This document shows, piece by piece, positions 8,708 to 18,499 of a stretch of 64,000 nt of DNA. Origin of the DNA: Chondrinema litorale (lineage in GTDB: Bacteria; Bacteroidota; Bacteroidia; Cytophagales; Flammeovirgaceae); NCBI RefSeq assembly GCF_026250525.1, contig NZ_CP111046.1, forward strand, positions 186,001-250,000. The letters run 5' to 3'. Under the pieces are notes generated by a model. That model ran no database searches. It had not been told where the DNA came from and saw nothing but the letters and a program-made list of their open reading frames with translations. Numbering within the stretch: position 1 is the stretch's first letter; each line of letters starts with the position of its first letter. The translations under genes were made by a program, and so were the position numbers.

Positions 8708-11700
8708 ATGAAAAGAAAAACTTTACGCAAAGTATTGCACATGTCCAAACTAATATTTTATGGGATATGCCTTCAGGCAATATTTACCGGAATCCTTCTG
8801 GCAGGTCCGGGTAATGCTCAATCGAAAAAATTGGAGGATGTCGGAGTTACTATCAATATTCAATCGCAAAGCCTGAAAAAAGTATTTAGCTTACTTGAAA
8901 CCAAAACTGGTTTTTCATTCACGTATAATGATGGAATAATAAATGAAAATACATTACTGTCTATAACAGCTAAAAAAAGCAATTTGCAAGATGTTTTGGA
9001 ACAAATAGCTGGAGAAGCAAAAGTGAGTTTCAAAAGAATTAATAATAATATATTTGTCTCAAAAACGGAGACCTTTACAATTAAAGAGGAGATTACTATA
9101 GCTCCTTTGCCAATTCAATCTAAAATTAGAGGTACTGTAACCTCTGGCGAAGATAAAGCTCCTTTACCAGGTGTCAGTATCATAATTAAAGGTACTACAA
9201 TTGGTACTACCACTAATTTGAATGGACAATACACTATTGATGCTAGTAGTGATGATGTGTTGCAGTTTAGTTACATCGGGCACATTAATCAGGAAATTGA
9301 AGTGGGTAATAGAACAGAAATTAGCATAGAACTCGCTTTGGATTTGGAGCAACTAGAAGAAGTGGTAGTTGTGGGTTATGGCATGCAAAAGAAAAGAGAT
9401 GTGATTGGTTCAGTTGCCTCTGTATCATCTGAAGATATTACCAAATTACCAGTATCTTCACTAGACGCAGGTTTGCAAGGTTTGGCTCCCGGTGTGCAAG
9501 CTGTGGGAACTGGTGGCGTTCCGGGAGCACCAGTAAGAATTCTAGTGAGAGGAACCAACTCTATTTCAGCAGGAACTGATCCATTATATATAGTAGATGG
9601 AATGCCAATTTACTCCAGTTTAAATGGTTTGGAAAGAACAGAATCTACTACACCTCAGAGTCCTTTGGCAACCATCAACCCCAATGATATTGAGTCTATT
9701 GAAGTTTTGAAAGATGCAGCAGCAACTGCTATTTATGGTTCAAGAGGTTCTAATGGAGTAGTAATTATTACAACCAAAAATGGCAAAGGAGCAGGCGGTT
9801 TCGATTTTACTTATAATGCAGGTATCAGCACAATTATTAAAGACCCAAGTGAAATGGGTTTTGCTAATACGAGTGAGTATTTTACAATTATGGATGAAAC
9901 CAGAGCTAACTCGGGTCTTCCTCCATTCGATCCAGATATCAATACCAACCTTTTTATCGATAACCCTGTAGCCTCTTTAACTCGTGAAGAAGCGATGAGT
10001 ACCAACACCGATTGGTTTGATGAAATACTTCAAAAAGGAAAATTTCAAGAAGTGAATTTGTCTTTGCATAACTCAACCGATAAGGCAAACTATTACATTT
10101 CTGCAAACTATCGAGACGATACAGGTATCTTAAAAACTAACCAGTTCCAAAGATTTTCTGTAAGGGCTAATACCGATATGAATATCTTGGAGAATCTAAC
10201 TGCTGGAATCAGATTAAACTTGGCGTATACCAAAAACGATAGAGTAAAATCTGGTGGTGGTGGAGGTCTGCAAGGCAATAGTGGTGGAAACAGTGGTGGT
10301 TTTGGGCAAGCAAATTCAAATGCATTAACATGGTATCCTATCAATAATACAAATCACCAAAGTGGTTATTGGAATCCACTTTCTGGTAATAATCTGGCCG
10401 CAAATATCGATGAAGATTTGTTGCTAGATGAGGTTGATCAATATAGAGCATTAGGTAATTTTTATTTCAATTACACAATTCCTTGGATAAAAGGGTTATC
10501 TGTTCGCTCTGAGTTATCAGCAGATTTTTTGCAAAATAATAGTACGTTTTGGGTAAGTGAATATTTAAGAGAAGGTGGTTCGAGTGCTTCAGATCAAAAC
10601 GTTACTTATAATAGTTTCAACTATAATTTCTATGCAACTTATAATAAGAGCATCAGTAAAAATTTTGCATTAAATATAGTGTTAGGAACAGAGTCTCAAG
10701 AAACAAATCAAAGAAGAAGGTTTATGTTGGGCGAAGATTTGCCTAGCAGTTATCAACAATTGGGTTCACCTAATAATTACTTAAGCATGTATTCTGGCCT
10801 AGAAAATGAGCGAGCATTAAGATCTTATTTTGGTAGAAGTGATTTAAAATTTAATGACAGGTATTTACTAGGCTTTAGTTTTAGGCGCGATGGTTCATCA
10901 GCCTTTCCAGAGAATTCAAGATGGGCTAATTTCAGTGCAGTATCAGCCGGTTGGATAATTACCGATGAGCCATTTTTTCATTCTGCATTTTTCGAAATGC
11001 TTAAGTTAAGAGGTAGTTATGGGCAAACCGGAAATCAGAATATTGGTAACAATCGTTTCATTACAACCTTTAGAAACGACAGAAGATATCTTTCTCAAGA
11101 ATTGCTAAATGGTGGTACATCTATTACTAACTTAGGTGCATCAGATTTAACTTGGGAAACAACCAATAGCTATGATATAGGTCTCGATTTCGCTTTACTT
11201 GCAGGTAGAATAAGCGGATCAATTGCATACTACTACCAAGATGTAGAAGATATGTTACTACAAGTTCCGCTTCCTCTATCCATTACTTTAGACACTAGTA
11301 ACCCTACAATTTGGGCAAATGCCGGTCGAATGAAAAATACAGGTATAGAGTTTAATTTTACTTCGGTAAATGTACATACCGCTGCCTTTAAATGGACTAG
11401 TACTTTTAACATTACTACCAATAAAAATGAAGTAATTAATCTTACAGATGATGTAGATAAAAATGGTCAAGGTTTAATTGCGAGTAATACGATTACTAGA
11501 ACAGGTGGTAAACTAGGTGCATATTATCTAGCAGAATATGCGGGTATCGATCCGGAAAGAGGAGTAGAAATGATCTATGAGATCGATCAGGAGTTATTTG
11601 ACGAAACAGGCGAAACAGTAAAAACAGGCAATCTAATTCCAGCGACACTTACCAATGTGCGGGATAATAAAATTATTCACGAAGGACAAACAGGTTTGCC

Positions 11701-12271
11701 AACATACTATGGTGGATTAAATAACAAATTCGAATTTAAAGGATTCGACTTCAGTGTGTTTTTCACATTTATGGGAGGTAACTATTTATACGATTATGTT
11801 ACTCAGAGATCGCATTACCCATCAAGAGGGCAAAGAATGCTAAGCTCAGAGCTAATTGGTAACTCATGGTCAGCAGATAATACCAATGCAGAATATGCAG
11901 AACTAAGATGGGATATGGCTTACGATTGGGATTGGGATTCAGAAAACGGGCAATGGGTTGAAACAGCAGGTAATTACAATAATGAAACGTATTTCCACGA
12001 CAGATTTTTGGAAAAAGCCAATTTCATTAGGCTTAAAAACCTGACAATTGGCTATAATTTCCCTCCAGCCTTGGCTAAAAAAATGTACATGAATAACCTT
12101 AGAGTTTATGTTTCTGCAACTAATCTTTTAACATTTACAAACTATAGTGGTTGGGATCCAGAGGCGATTGTAACAAATTCTGGTAATCTTAATTTGGCTC
12201 CAGGCATGATATATCTGCCTCCATTGCCACATATAAAGACATATAGTGTTGGCTTAAATGCTAAATTTTAA
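8708..12271 (+). CDS. SusC/RagA-family TonB-dependent receptor with STN signalling domain
   Basis: 1187 aa. Order of parts: signal peptide (about 1-37, ending GNAQS), STN domain (about 50-118; SLKKVFSLLETKTGFSFTYN), carboxypeptidase-regulatory-like domain (about 138-220; PLPGVSIIIKGTTIGTTTN), TonB box region (LEEVVVVGYG), plug (about 230-350; ADPLYIVDG-type block and ESIEVLKDAAATAIYGSRG), then a 22-strand barrel ending in SVGLNAKF. It imports oligosaccharides across the outer membrane together with the SusD protein encoded 24 bases downstream. The STN domain marks it as a transducer that talks to the FecR protein upstream. Confidence 0.95.
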   Translation: MKRKTLRKVLHMSKLIFYGICLQAIFTGILLAGPGNAQSKKLEDVGVTINIQSQSLKKVFSLLETKTGFSFTYNDGIINENTLLSITAKKSNLQDVLEQIAGEAKVSFKRINNNIFVSKTETFTIKEEITIAPLPIQSKIRGTVTSGEDKAPLPGVSIIIKGTTIGTTTNLNGQYTIDASSDDVLQFSYIGHINQEIEVGNRTEISIELALDLEQLEEVVVVGYGMQKKRDVIGSVASVSSEDITKLPVSSLDAGLQGLAPGVQAVGTGGVPGAPVRILVRGTNSISAGTDPLYIVDGMPIYSSLNGLERTESTTPQSPLATINPNDIESIEVLKDAAATAIYGSRGSNGVVIITTKNGKGAGGFDFTYNAGISTIIKDPSEMGFANTSEYFTIMDETRANSGLPPFDPDINTNLFIDNPVASLTREEAMSTNTDWFDEILQKGKFQEVNLSLHNSTDKANYYISANYRDDTGILKTNQFQRFSVRANTDMNILENLTAGIRLNLAYTKNDRVKSGGGGGLQGNSGGNSGGFGQANSNALTWYPINNTNHQSGYWNPLSGNNLAANIDEDLLLDEVDQYRALGNFYFNYTIPWIKGLSVRSELSADFLQNNSTFWVSEYLREGGSSASDQNVTYNSFNYNFYATYNKSISKNFALNIVLGTESQETNQRRRFMLGEDLPSSYQQLGSPNNYLSMYSGLENERALRSYFGRSDLKFNDRYLLGFSFRRDGSSAFPENSRWANFSAVSAGWIITDEPFFHSAFFEMLKLRGSYGQTGNQNIGNNRFITTFRNDRRYLSQELLNGGTSITNLGASDLTWETTNSYDIGLDFALLAGRISGSIAYYYQDVEDMLLQVPLPLSITLDTSNPTIWANAGRMKNTGIEFNFTSVNVHTAAFKWTSTFNITTNKNEVINLTDDVDKNGQGLIASNTITRTGGKLGAYYLAEYAGIDPERGVEMIYEIDQELFDETGETVKTGNLIPATLTNVRDNKIIHEGQTGLPTYYGGLNNKFEFKGFDFSVFFTFMGGNYLYDYVTQRSHYPSRGQRMLSSELIGNSWSADNTNAEYAELRWDMAYDWDWDSENGQWVETAGNYNNETYFHDRFLEKANFIRLKNLTIGYNFPPALAKKMYMNNLRVYVSATNLLTFTNYSGWDPEAIVTNSGNLNLAPGMIYLPPLPHIKTYSVGLNAKF

Positions 12272-12295
12272 TACGAACAATATAATTAAGTGAAA

Positions 12296-13909
12296 ATGAA
12301 ATACATAAAGATATATATATTAATCACATTAAGCCTTTGGGCTACATCTTGTGATAATGAAGACTTTTTTGAGGCAACCAATCCACCAGAAAATCCATGG
12401 CTTAATTTATCTGAGTTTGAAAAAGCTGCCGCAGGTGCTTATTGGGGTGGTCTCCGCTCAGGTTGGGACAATATAATTGGTGGCCCTCGGCTAGTAAAAA
12501 CTTGCCAGTCAGACATTGCCCGATTGCTGCCGGGTACTTCTGCCAACATTCCTTTTTCTGAGATGTATAACAGAACATCAGATTTCGAAATCGATAAAAC
12601 GACCAATGCATTTAGGAATGCTTACAGAATGATAACCATTGCTAATTCTGGACTCGATTTTATAAATGATAATGATGGTAATCCATATCCGAGTATAGGA
12701 GAGAGCGATATTCAAAACAACCTGAGAAGGATAGAAGGCGAGCTTTATTTTATTAGGGGATATGCCTATTATATGCTTTCTACAATTCATTTACCTGCCT
12801 ACAATCCAGATGGGAGTAACGATTCTGAAAAAATTCTTCCAATAAGAACTCAGTTTGATGATAATTTGGATGGAGCAAAAAGCCCAGAATTAGGCACTGT
12901 AGAAGATATATATAGTTTAATGATCTCTGATTTTACAACTGCCAAAGGTTTATTACCAGAAAGATTTGATGCTGCTTTACACCATGCTTCTTATGCTGAA
13001 GGTAGAGCGAATCGCTTTGCTGCTTCTGCCATGCTTGCCCGAGTGTATTTTATGATTGGTATGGATACTGAAGCACTTACAGAACTAGATTATGTAATTG
13101 ATGAAAACGGTGGAGATTACGATCTATCGGAAGACCCAATCGAAGCATTTAATCATGATGATGAATCTCGTGGCAAAGAAGTAGTTTGGTATGCGTATTA
13201 TGCAGATCCAGTTAAATCTAGTGGTAATACGCTAGAATTAACAAGCATGACTTTGCAATCTTATACAGCTACAAATGGTGGGTTAACTTGGCCAGATGGT
13301 TATGCAAGAATTACATGGAATCAATTTGCTTTAAGTTATGATGCATTGCAGCGTGTTGGTTGGATGGTCGACCCCGAAAATGGAGATTATACTATAACAG
13401 AAGAAGCTTTGGAAGACAAAAGGTTTCTACAGTTATATAAAAAGCTAGAACCGTATAATCCAGACCCAGAAGCAGACCCTTCTGTTTATGAGACAGTTTA
13501 CTCGCAAGTAACCACACCTGTAGTTTGGAGCGATAAATATTATAGAGGTAAAACCACTGGTTTTAAAACCAACATTCCGCTTATAAGGCTGGCAGAAATG
13601 TACCTTACACGCTCACTTTTAAGATTGAGAAACGGCAATACCGCAGGTGCAACTAGCGATCTAAATATGATTCGAAATAGAGCAGGTATTGGCGATTTGG
13701 AAACTGCCATTACCGAAGACGATATACATAATGAAAGAATAAAAGAATTGGCATTCGAGGGTGATCGAACAGATTACCTCAGGTCTGCAAAGTTGGATAT
13801 TCCGCCGGGAGATAGAAGTATAAGCGCTGTGCCTTATAACGATGCTTCTCTGGTTTGGCAATTACCACAAAGAGAACTTGATCTCAACTCTAGCTATCAA
13901 AGTAACTGA
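12296..13909 (+). CDS. SusD/RagB-family glycan-binding lipoprotein
   Basis: 537 aa from the ATG at 12296 (a GTG two codons upstream is less likely). The lipobox is LWATSC. SusD hallmarks include the N-terminal EATNPPENPWLNLSEFEKA, LYFIRGYAYYMLSTIH (a TPR-like helix), PLIRLAEMYLTRS, and the C-terminal LPQRELDLNSSY. It sits on the cell surface as a lid on the SusC barrel and binds the polysaccharide. It is the second gene of the SusC/SusD pair. Confidence 0.95.
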   Translation: MKYIKIYILITLSLWATSCDNEDFFEATNPPENPWLNLSEFEKAAAGAYWGGLRSGWDNIIGGPRLVKTCQSDIARLLPGTSANIPFSEMYNRTSDFEIDKTTNAFRNAYRMITIANSGLDFINDNDGNPYPSIGESDIQNNLRRIEGELYFIRGYAYYMLSTIHLPAYNPDGSNDSEKILPIRTQFDDNLDGAKSPELGTVEDIYSLMISDFTTAKGLLPERFDAALHHASYAEGRANRFAASAMLARVYFMIGMDTEALTELDYVIDENGGDYDLSEDPIEAFNHDDESRGKEVVWYAYYADPVKSSGNTLELTSMTLQSYTATNGGLTWPDGYARITWNQFALSYDALQRVGWMVDPENGDYTITEEALEDKRFLQLYKKLEPYNPDPEADPSVYETVYSQVTTPVVWSDKYYRGKTTGFKTNIPLIRLAEMYLTRSLLRLRNGNTAGATSDLNMIRNRAGIGDLETAITEDDIHNERIKELAFEGDRTDYLRSAKLDIPPGDRSISAVPYNDASLVWQLPQRELDLNSSYQSN

Positions 13910-13930
13910 GATTAATAATTGGTAGTTAAA

Positions 13931-13959
13931 GCAGTATCCATTTTGGATACTGCTTTTTT
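13931..13959 (+). terminator. Rho-independent terminator after the SusD gene
   Basis: GCAGTATCC and GGATACTGC form a perfect stem around ATTTT, followed by TTTTTTC. It lies 22 bases after the SusD stop and separates it from the next gene. Confidence 0.85.
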
Positions 13960-14009
13960 CCTATTCCAACACATCCTTATCAGAATCTAATAAATTAAAT
14001 TTCTATAAA

Positions 14010-15803
14010 ATGCATTACCTTAAATCACCTTGTTTAAAAGCTATAGTGCTTTTCACATTAACTTTATTATTAACATGTTTTCAAAACTTGTTTGCCCAGC
14101 ATAGTAAATCTATGCTTACACCATTTCGAATACCACTTCCTGAAAAGGGAGCAAAAATTATTTATGAAGATTTGGATAATGATGGTGATCCGGATATTCT
14201 CAAAACTACATTGTATTCCGATATCCCGGTAATGTGGATTGATGATGATGATGACATGAAAGAAGGAGATTTAGAGGGCGATACCGACTCTGATTGCTTA
14301 TTGATAGATAAAAATAGAGATGGCAAATATGCGCAAGCGAAAGATATGATAATTGATTGGGGAGATGAAGACAAAGATGGAAAAGCAGATATACAAGTGT
14401 ATGTAGATTATGGAGAATTAAACCAAACTGGTTGGGGACCCGGTCATTACATGATTGTGGTTGATACAGATAATGATCAAACCTTTAGTTACATAGACTG
14501 GGAACATCTGGAAATAAAAGCTTGGGATCATAACAGAAATAGCAGTTTTTTTGAAGACTATTCTGGTAAGAGTCTTTTCCTTAAAATTCATACTTCCACA
14601 TTTAATATGAATGATGTGCGAATGAATTGGGAAAATCCTTTCCTTTTTTACGATCCAGATAATGATAATTTGACAGAATATGCCATCCGTTTTTGTGATT
14701 CTCCGATAAGGGAAAGAAAGGTAGAATCGCACTCAGAAGATGGTAATATTCCTGATGAAGACAGAGCAGTTGAACTAACAGGAAAAATTAATTGGGTTTC
14801 TATGGCCTATGATATGGATAATGACAATGCACCCGGCAACGAATTCGATTATGATATGACAATCCATTTTAGTGGCGAAGGTTTTCCATATAAAGATCAG
14901 GTGCACAAGTTCAATAGTTTAGTAGGTTTGGCTGGCACCGAAAAATACTTTTACGATCCGCGTTGGAGACAAAATAATACACTGCTTTATCCAGACCACG
15001 AAGCTGCTTACGATTTAGTTTTCGATAGAGGCAAATGGGATTTTTGCTGGTTTACTTTCGATGAAGATGACGACTGCGAAAGATGGGAAAGAGTAGAAAT
15101 GTATCAGCCAAAAGATTTATTTAAAATAGGAATGAGAAATGGAGGCTTAGACGATAATGGGCAAGCAGATGCCAGTGGAGATAGAGGCGAATGGGATGCA
15201 GACAATTCTGGCAAAGGCAATCTATATGTATCTAGCTTCGATGGTCGCTTGCATTTGTATGGAGCAGAGTGGGGAGCTTGGCGCATCGATCAGGAAGCCA
15301 AATATTACCAAGGTTGGGGAGGTTTGTACGATGGTACCCAAAAGAGAAAGCAAAACGAACCAGAGGTATATCCAACCATTAAATACGAAGATGCAGACAA
15401 AAATGGCTTTATAGATAAGATTTCTTATGATATGGATGGAGACACCATTTTTGAAAAAACAATTTCACTGGCAGAGTTAGATATAGAAGACAAACACGAA
15501 GTAATTGACATCTCCAAAATGAAATATGCTGATTACCAAAAACTACATACTAAAGTTGCAGATGGTATTTGGCAAACAGCAAATGATGCCGTGAATGTTG
15601 CCAAAGCAAAAAATCTAAATACAGATTGGTATCAATTTCTAATGCATCCAAAATCTATTAGAGAGAAATACCACAATGGTTTCTGGTTAAATTTTTATGT
15701 TTATCAAGACATGTTGAAATATGCTGCTGTAAAGGCTGATAAAAAATATATACAGCAAATCGAAAAAGCTTACCATTCTGGTAACTGGGATTTGCTCAAC
15801 TAA
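14010..15803 (+). CDS. Secreted aspartate-rich (calcium-binding type) protein of unknown function
   Basis: 597 aa with a signal peptide ending in LFAQH. Many short D-x-D-x-D-G type loops are visible: YEDLDNDGDPD, LIDKNRDGKY, DWGDEDKDGKADI, VVDTDNDQTF, AYDMDNDNAPG, and YEDADKNGFIDKI near the C terminus. These resemble EF-hand or thrombospondin-type-3 calcium loops. The middle is rich in aromatic residues (DWEHLEIKAWDHN, WGAWRIDQEAKYYQGWGG), which may bind carbohydrate. I do not recognise a catalytic family. Its position just after the SusD gene, behind a terminator, suggests that it works with locus 1. Confidence 0.6.
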   Translation: MHYLKSPCLKAIVLFTLTLLLTCFQNLFAQHSKSMLTPFRIPLPEKGAKIIYEDLDNDGDPDILKTTLYSDIPVMWIDDDDDMKEGDLEGDTDSDCLLIDKNRDGKYAQAKDMIIDWGDEDKDGKADIQVYVDYGELNQTGWGPGHYMIVVDTDNDQTFSYIDWEHLEIKAWDHNRNSSFFEDYSGKSLFLKIHTSTFNMNDVRMNWENPFLFYDPDNDNLTEYAIRFCDSPIRERKVESHSEDGNIPDEDRAVELTGKINWVSMAYDMDNDNAPGNEFDYDMTIHFSGEGFPYKDQVHKFNSLVGLAGTEKYFYDPRWRQNNTLLYPDHEAAYDLVFDRGKWDFCWFTFDEDDDCERWERVEMYQPKDLFKIGMRNGGLDDNGQADASGDRGEWDADNSGKGNLYVSSFDGRLHLYGAEWGAWRIDQEAKYYQGWGGLYDGTQKRKQNEPEVYPTIKYEDADKNGFIDKISYDMDGDTIFEKTISLAELDIEDKHEVIDISKMKYADYQKLHTKVADGIWQTANDAVNVAKAKNLNTDWYQFLMHPKSIREKYHNGFWLNFYVYQDMLKYAAVKADKKYIQQIEKAYHSGNWDLLN

Positions 15804-15826
15804 TTAAAGTCCAATTTAGTCTCTTT

Positions 15827-15866
15827 AACCTTAGTGTGGCTATGCTGCATTAGGGTTATTTTTTTA
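15827..15866 (+). terminator. Probable terminator after the aspartate-rich protein gene
   Basis: AACCTTAGTG pairs with CATTAGGGTT using two wobble pairs, and the stem is followed by ATTTTTTTA. Confidence 0.65.
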
Positions 15867-15942
15867 TTTCGTAAGTTCGTTTAGGCCTATCGATATGTTT
15901 TTTAAAATTGATTAAAAAGATGTTTTTTTTATAGATAGATGT

Positions 15943-15950
15943 TATACTTG
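15943..15950 (+). promoter_or_regulatory. Possible -7 element before the DoxX gene
   Basis: TATACTTG differs by one base from the Bacteroidota consensus TAnnTTTG and lies 67 bases before the start codon. The same octamer occurs before the peptide genes at 57.6-60 kb. Confidence 0.35.
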
Positions 15951-16017
15951 AAGGAATTAGAATTGCTTCGATTTTGTAAATTTTTTAAAAATTCTTTCTA
16001 CCTATTAAGTTTTTCAT

Positions 16018-16422
16018 ATGAAAAAAATGTTTATATCTAATAATCCATTATCATCAAGCGTAAGTATTTTTATTATAAGATTAGTTGCCGGAGGATCAAT
16101 GTTATCACATGGTTTTCCAAAATTACAGAAAGTTATTGCTGGTGAATTTCAGTTTGCAGACCCTTTTGGCTTGGGACCAGAAGTCTCTCTTTTTATGGCT
16201 GTTTTTGCAGAAGTTATTTGTAGTGTGCTTTTAATTCTTGGTTTATTTACCAGATTGGCGCTTATTCCGCTCATAATCACAATGGCTGTAGCTTTTTTCC
16301 TTATTCACGGAAGTGACGATTTCAAAGTGAAAGAACTTGCTTTTATTTACTTGTGCATGTATCTATCTATTTTCTTTTCTGGTGCTGGAAAAATTTCTAT
16401 CGACCAAATGATAAATAAGTGA
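16018..16422 (+). CDS. DoxX-family membrane protein
   Basis: 134 aa with four predicted membrane helices. The DoxX pattern is clear: a first helix with IIRLVAGGSMLSHGFPKLQK, then FMAVFAEVICSVLLILGLFTRLALIPLIITMAVAFFLIH, and a C-terminal helix. Family members are small inner-membrane proteins linked to redox or oxidative-stress functions; the precise role is unknown. It is a single-gene unit with terminators on both sides. Confidence 0.85.
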   Translation: MKKMFISNNPLSSSVSIFIIRLVAGGSMLSHGFPKLQKVIAGEFQFADPFGLGPEVSLFMAVFAEVICSVLLILGLFTRLALIPLIITMAVAFFLIHGSDDFKVKELAFIYLCMYLSIFFSGAGKISIDQMINK

Positions 16423-16445
16423 GATATTTTACAAAATACAGAATG

Positions 16446-16494
16446 AAAGCAATCTAAATTTTTTACTTGTTTTAAAGTTTTAGATTGCTTTTTA
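16446..16494. terminator. Bidirectional terminator between converging genes
   Basis: AAAGCAATCTAAA and TTTAGATTGCTTT form a long stem with T-runs on both strands. It serves the DoxX gene on the plus strand and the nuclease gene on the minus strand. Confidence 0.8.
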
Positions 16495-16495
16495 T

Positions 16496-17362
16496 TTATA
16501 GCTTTTTCGGGTTTTTGTGGTAAATCACACAGCTATAAAACGTTTTCCCACTTCCATCTTTCTTCATTACATACTTAAAATCTTTAGATCTTTTTTGCAT
16601 TCTTTGCAACTGTTTTTCACTTCCCCAAAATTCTAATTGCTGCCTAAAAGCTACCGGCCTTTTTGAACTGCCTTTATAGATTACATCTACTTTGTAATTC
16701 TTTACCTGTTTTCTGTTTTTGCGAATGAGGTTTTCTACCGATGCAAACCTTCCTGTATTTAACTTGCCAGCTTGTGCGACAATATTTAAAGCACCAGAAT
16801 TACCGCCTAATGAATGTGCGATTAGGTGCCCGCCATGATCAACGCCTTTAATGCCATCTTTAGCCATCGCTTTGGCGTTTTCTCTGGCTCCTCGCAGTTG
16901 GTGTCTGTTAATAATTGATTTGGGAATAGAGCTAATTTCTGCAGAAACTACTCTCGCCATTTTATCTGTTCTAAATATAGAGTTTTCAATTTTGTAAGTA
17001 GTATTTGGAAACAGACGTGCATCTAATAATGGGTTCACTAATTTTTTGCCCATAAGCGGGAAAGAGGTAATTACCTGATGTTTTCCATTTTTTACAATTT
17101 TACCTAAATATTGATTTTCCCTATCGTAAATACTTATCGAGAGCTTGTTAGCTTTAAGTACAAAGCCATTATCGGTACTCCATTTTTTTAGGGTAGAGCT
17201 TATTGGTAGTTTTCGTACAACTTTAGAAGTTTTGTCTTCCAGATCAGATTTTCTGAAAAAGCTCTCTATGTATTCGACGATTCCGTCTAAAAACTTTCTT
17301 TCTTGTATACTGCTACAAGAGGCAAGTAAACACAACAGACTAATGATAATTATCCTCCTCAT
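16496..17362 (-). CDS. Lipoprotein with a DNA/RNA non-specific endonuclease-type domain
   Basis: 288 aa. The lipobox is CLLASC (Cys16). The C-terminal half has a beta-beta-alpha-Me nuclease core of the Endonuclea_NS_2 type: VDHGGHLIAHSLGGNSGA (His176 as likely general base, His179), ALNIVAQ (Asn193), and LNTGRFASVENLIRK (Asn202, Glu210). The N-terminal 160 residues are not recognised. A nuclease anchored by a lipid in the envelope would act outside the cytoplasm, for nutrient scavenging or against foreign DNA or competitors. The gene upstream in the same operon, only four bases away, encodes a membrane protein that could be its partner. Confidence 0.7.
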   Translation of the reverse strand: MRRIIIISLLCLLASCSSIQERKFLDGIVEYIESFFRKSDLEDKTSKVVRKLPISSTLKKWSTDNGFVLKANKLSISIYDRENQYLGKIVKNGKHQVITSFPLMGKKLVNPLLDARLFPNTTYKIENSIFRTDKMARVVSAEISSIPKSIINRHQLRGARENAKAMAKDGIKGVDHGGHLIAHSLGGNSGALNIVAQAGKLNTGRFASVENLIRKNRKQVKNYKVDVIYKGSSKRPVAFRQQLEFWGSEKQLQRMQKRSKDFKYVMKKDGSGKTFYSCVIYHKNPKKL

Positions 17363-17366
17363 ACAT

Positions 17367-18113
17367 TCAATTATTATTCAGATTATCAATGATTTGTTTT
17401 TCTGCTTCTTTAAATATGTCGTTTTCGATAGTATGCTTTAGTTGATTTTCAGCGGGATCGCCTTTAAAAAAAGTAAAGATTAAAAACCCTAAGAAAAATG
17501 CCCCACTGGTTCTTTTTAATATTTTGGCTTTGAGCGAACTTACTCTTTTACGTCTTTGCTTGCTCCATCGTTTCCAGCCACCTACTTTAAATTGATAAGA
17601 GATGTACAGGAACAAACTGATACTTACCAGTATAGCACCAACTATAAACTCTAGCGCTTCTTCTGCCAAAAAACTTAAGAATGAAATACCGACTCTGTGC
17701 GCATAAATTTTCACTTGCTTTTCGCCACTTATACCTGCTATTTGAATTTTTGATGGTTCTTTTTCGAGTGCGATAAAGGCTGCCTCTAAATGCGTTTGCA
17801 CGATCTTGTTTACTTGGGCACTATCGTAAATGGCAAGCCAAATCCGAGTCGATTTTTCTAGCATGCTTTCTTCCCCTAACCAGAGATAATCGCGTACATT
17901 TCTCCAACCTAAAAAACCAGAAGTAGCCTCAATGGAATCGTTAAAAGCGGTGTAGGTTAAATCTAGATAACTGTTTATATCTCGACTAGAAAGCTGAATG
18001 GTATTCTTTTTTACATTGTCTTTGTAAACAGAATCTTGATACAAGATAGCCTGACAAAAACAGCTAATAGAATTAAAAAGTACTAGGATTAATGTTAATC
18101 TAAGCGGATTCAT
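17367..18113 (-). CDS. Membrane protein of unknown function, partner of the nuclease lipoprotein
   Basis: 248 aa. An N-terminal signal peptide ends near SCFCQA. A mainly helical extracytoplasmic region of about 130 residues is followed by two membrane helices (FIVGAILVSISLFLYISYQF and SGAFFLGFLIFTFF) with a strongly basic loop between them (KRWSKQRRKRVSSLKAKILKR). No family recognised. The stop is four bases before the nuclease start, which implies co-transcription. It could anchor, regulate or protect against the nuclease; this is inference from position. Confidence 0.6.
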   Translation of the reverse strand: MNPLRLTLILVLFNSISCFCQAILYQDSVYKDNVKKNTIQLSSRDINSYLDLTYTAFNDSIEATSGFLGWRNVRDYLWLGEESMLEKSTRIWLAIYDSAQVNKIVQTHLEAAFIALEKEPSKIQIAGISGEKQVKIYAHRVGISFLSFLAEEALEFIVGAILVSISLFLYISYQFKVGGWKRWSKQRRKRVSSLKAKILKRTSGAFFLGFLIFTFFKGDPAENQLKHTIENDIFKEAEKQIIDNLNNN

Positions 18114-18499
18114 TTGGTTGTTGCTAATTATATTTTGGTTAACATGTTTTGCTTTAAATAATTGTCAATGCAAAGAAACAGACTATTCTTAGTTTCTGTT
18201 CATTGTAATTATTTTAAGCGTGCAAATATATATTTCTCTTTTAGAAGTTCTTTCACCCTAAAGATTTTAATAAATTATTCAGATGAATATATCTATAAAT
18301 CCATATATGATTTCATAAATATACTATTATATGGAATATATTATGGCAAATAAGAGGATGTATTGGATATTAATTTGATATTGTAATTGTAGAGGGAGGG
18401 TACTTTTAGAAAAGTATCCAACTAATGCATGGGTATAAAAAAATCCTTCCCTAAGATAGGAAAGGATTAAACTTAAATATAATATACCAAATGATTTAA
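18114..18499. other. Intergenic region with a minus-strand terminator
   Basis: A hairpin at 18442-18469 (AATCCTTCC with GGAAAGGATT), followed on the minus strand by a T-run, ends the receptor gene to the right. The remaining AT-rich part should hold the promoter of the membrane-protein gene. A plus-strand frame here has no start signal or recognisable protein. Confidence 0.7.

Noticed and set aside
18162..18353. Plus-strand frame of 63 codons in an intergenic region
   Set aside because: No start signal, no known motif, composition of translated AT-rich DNA.
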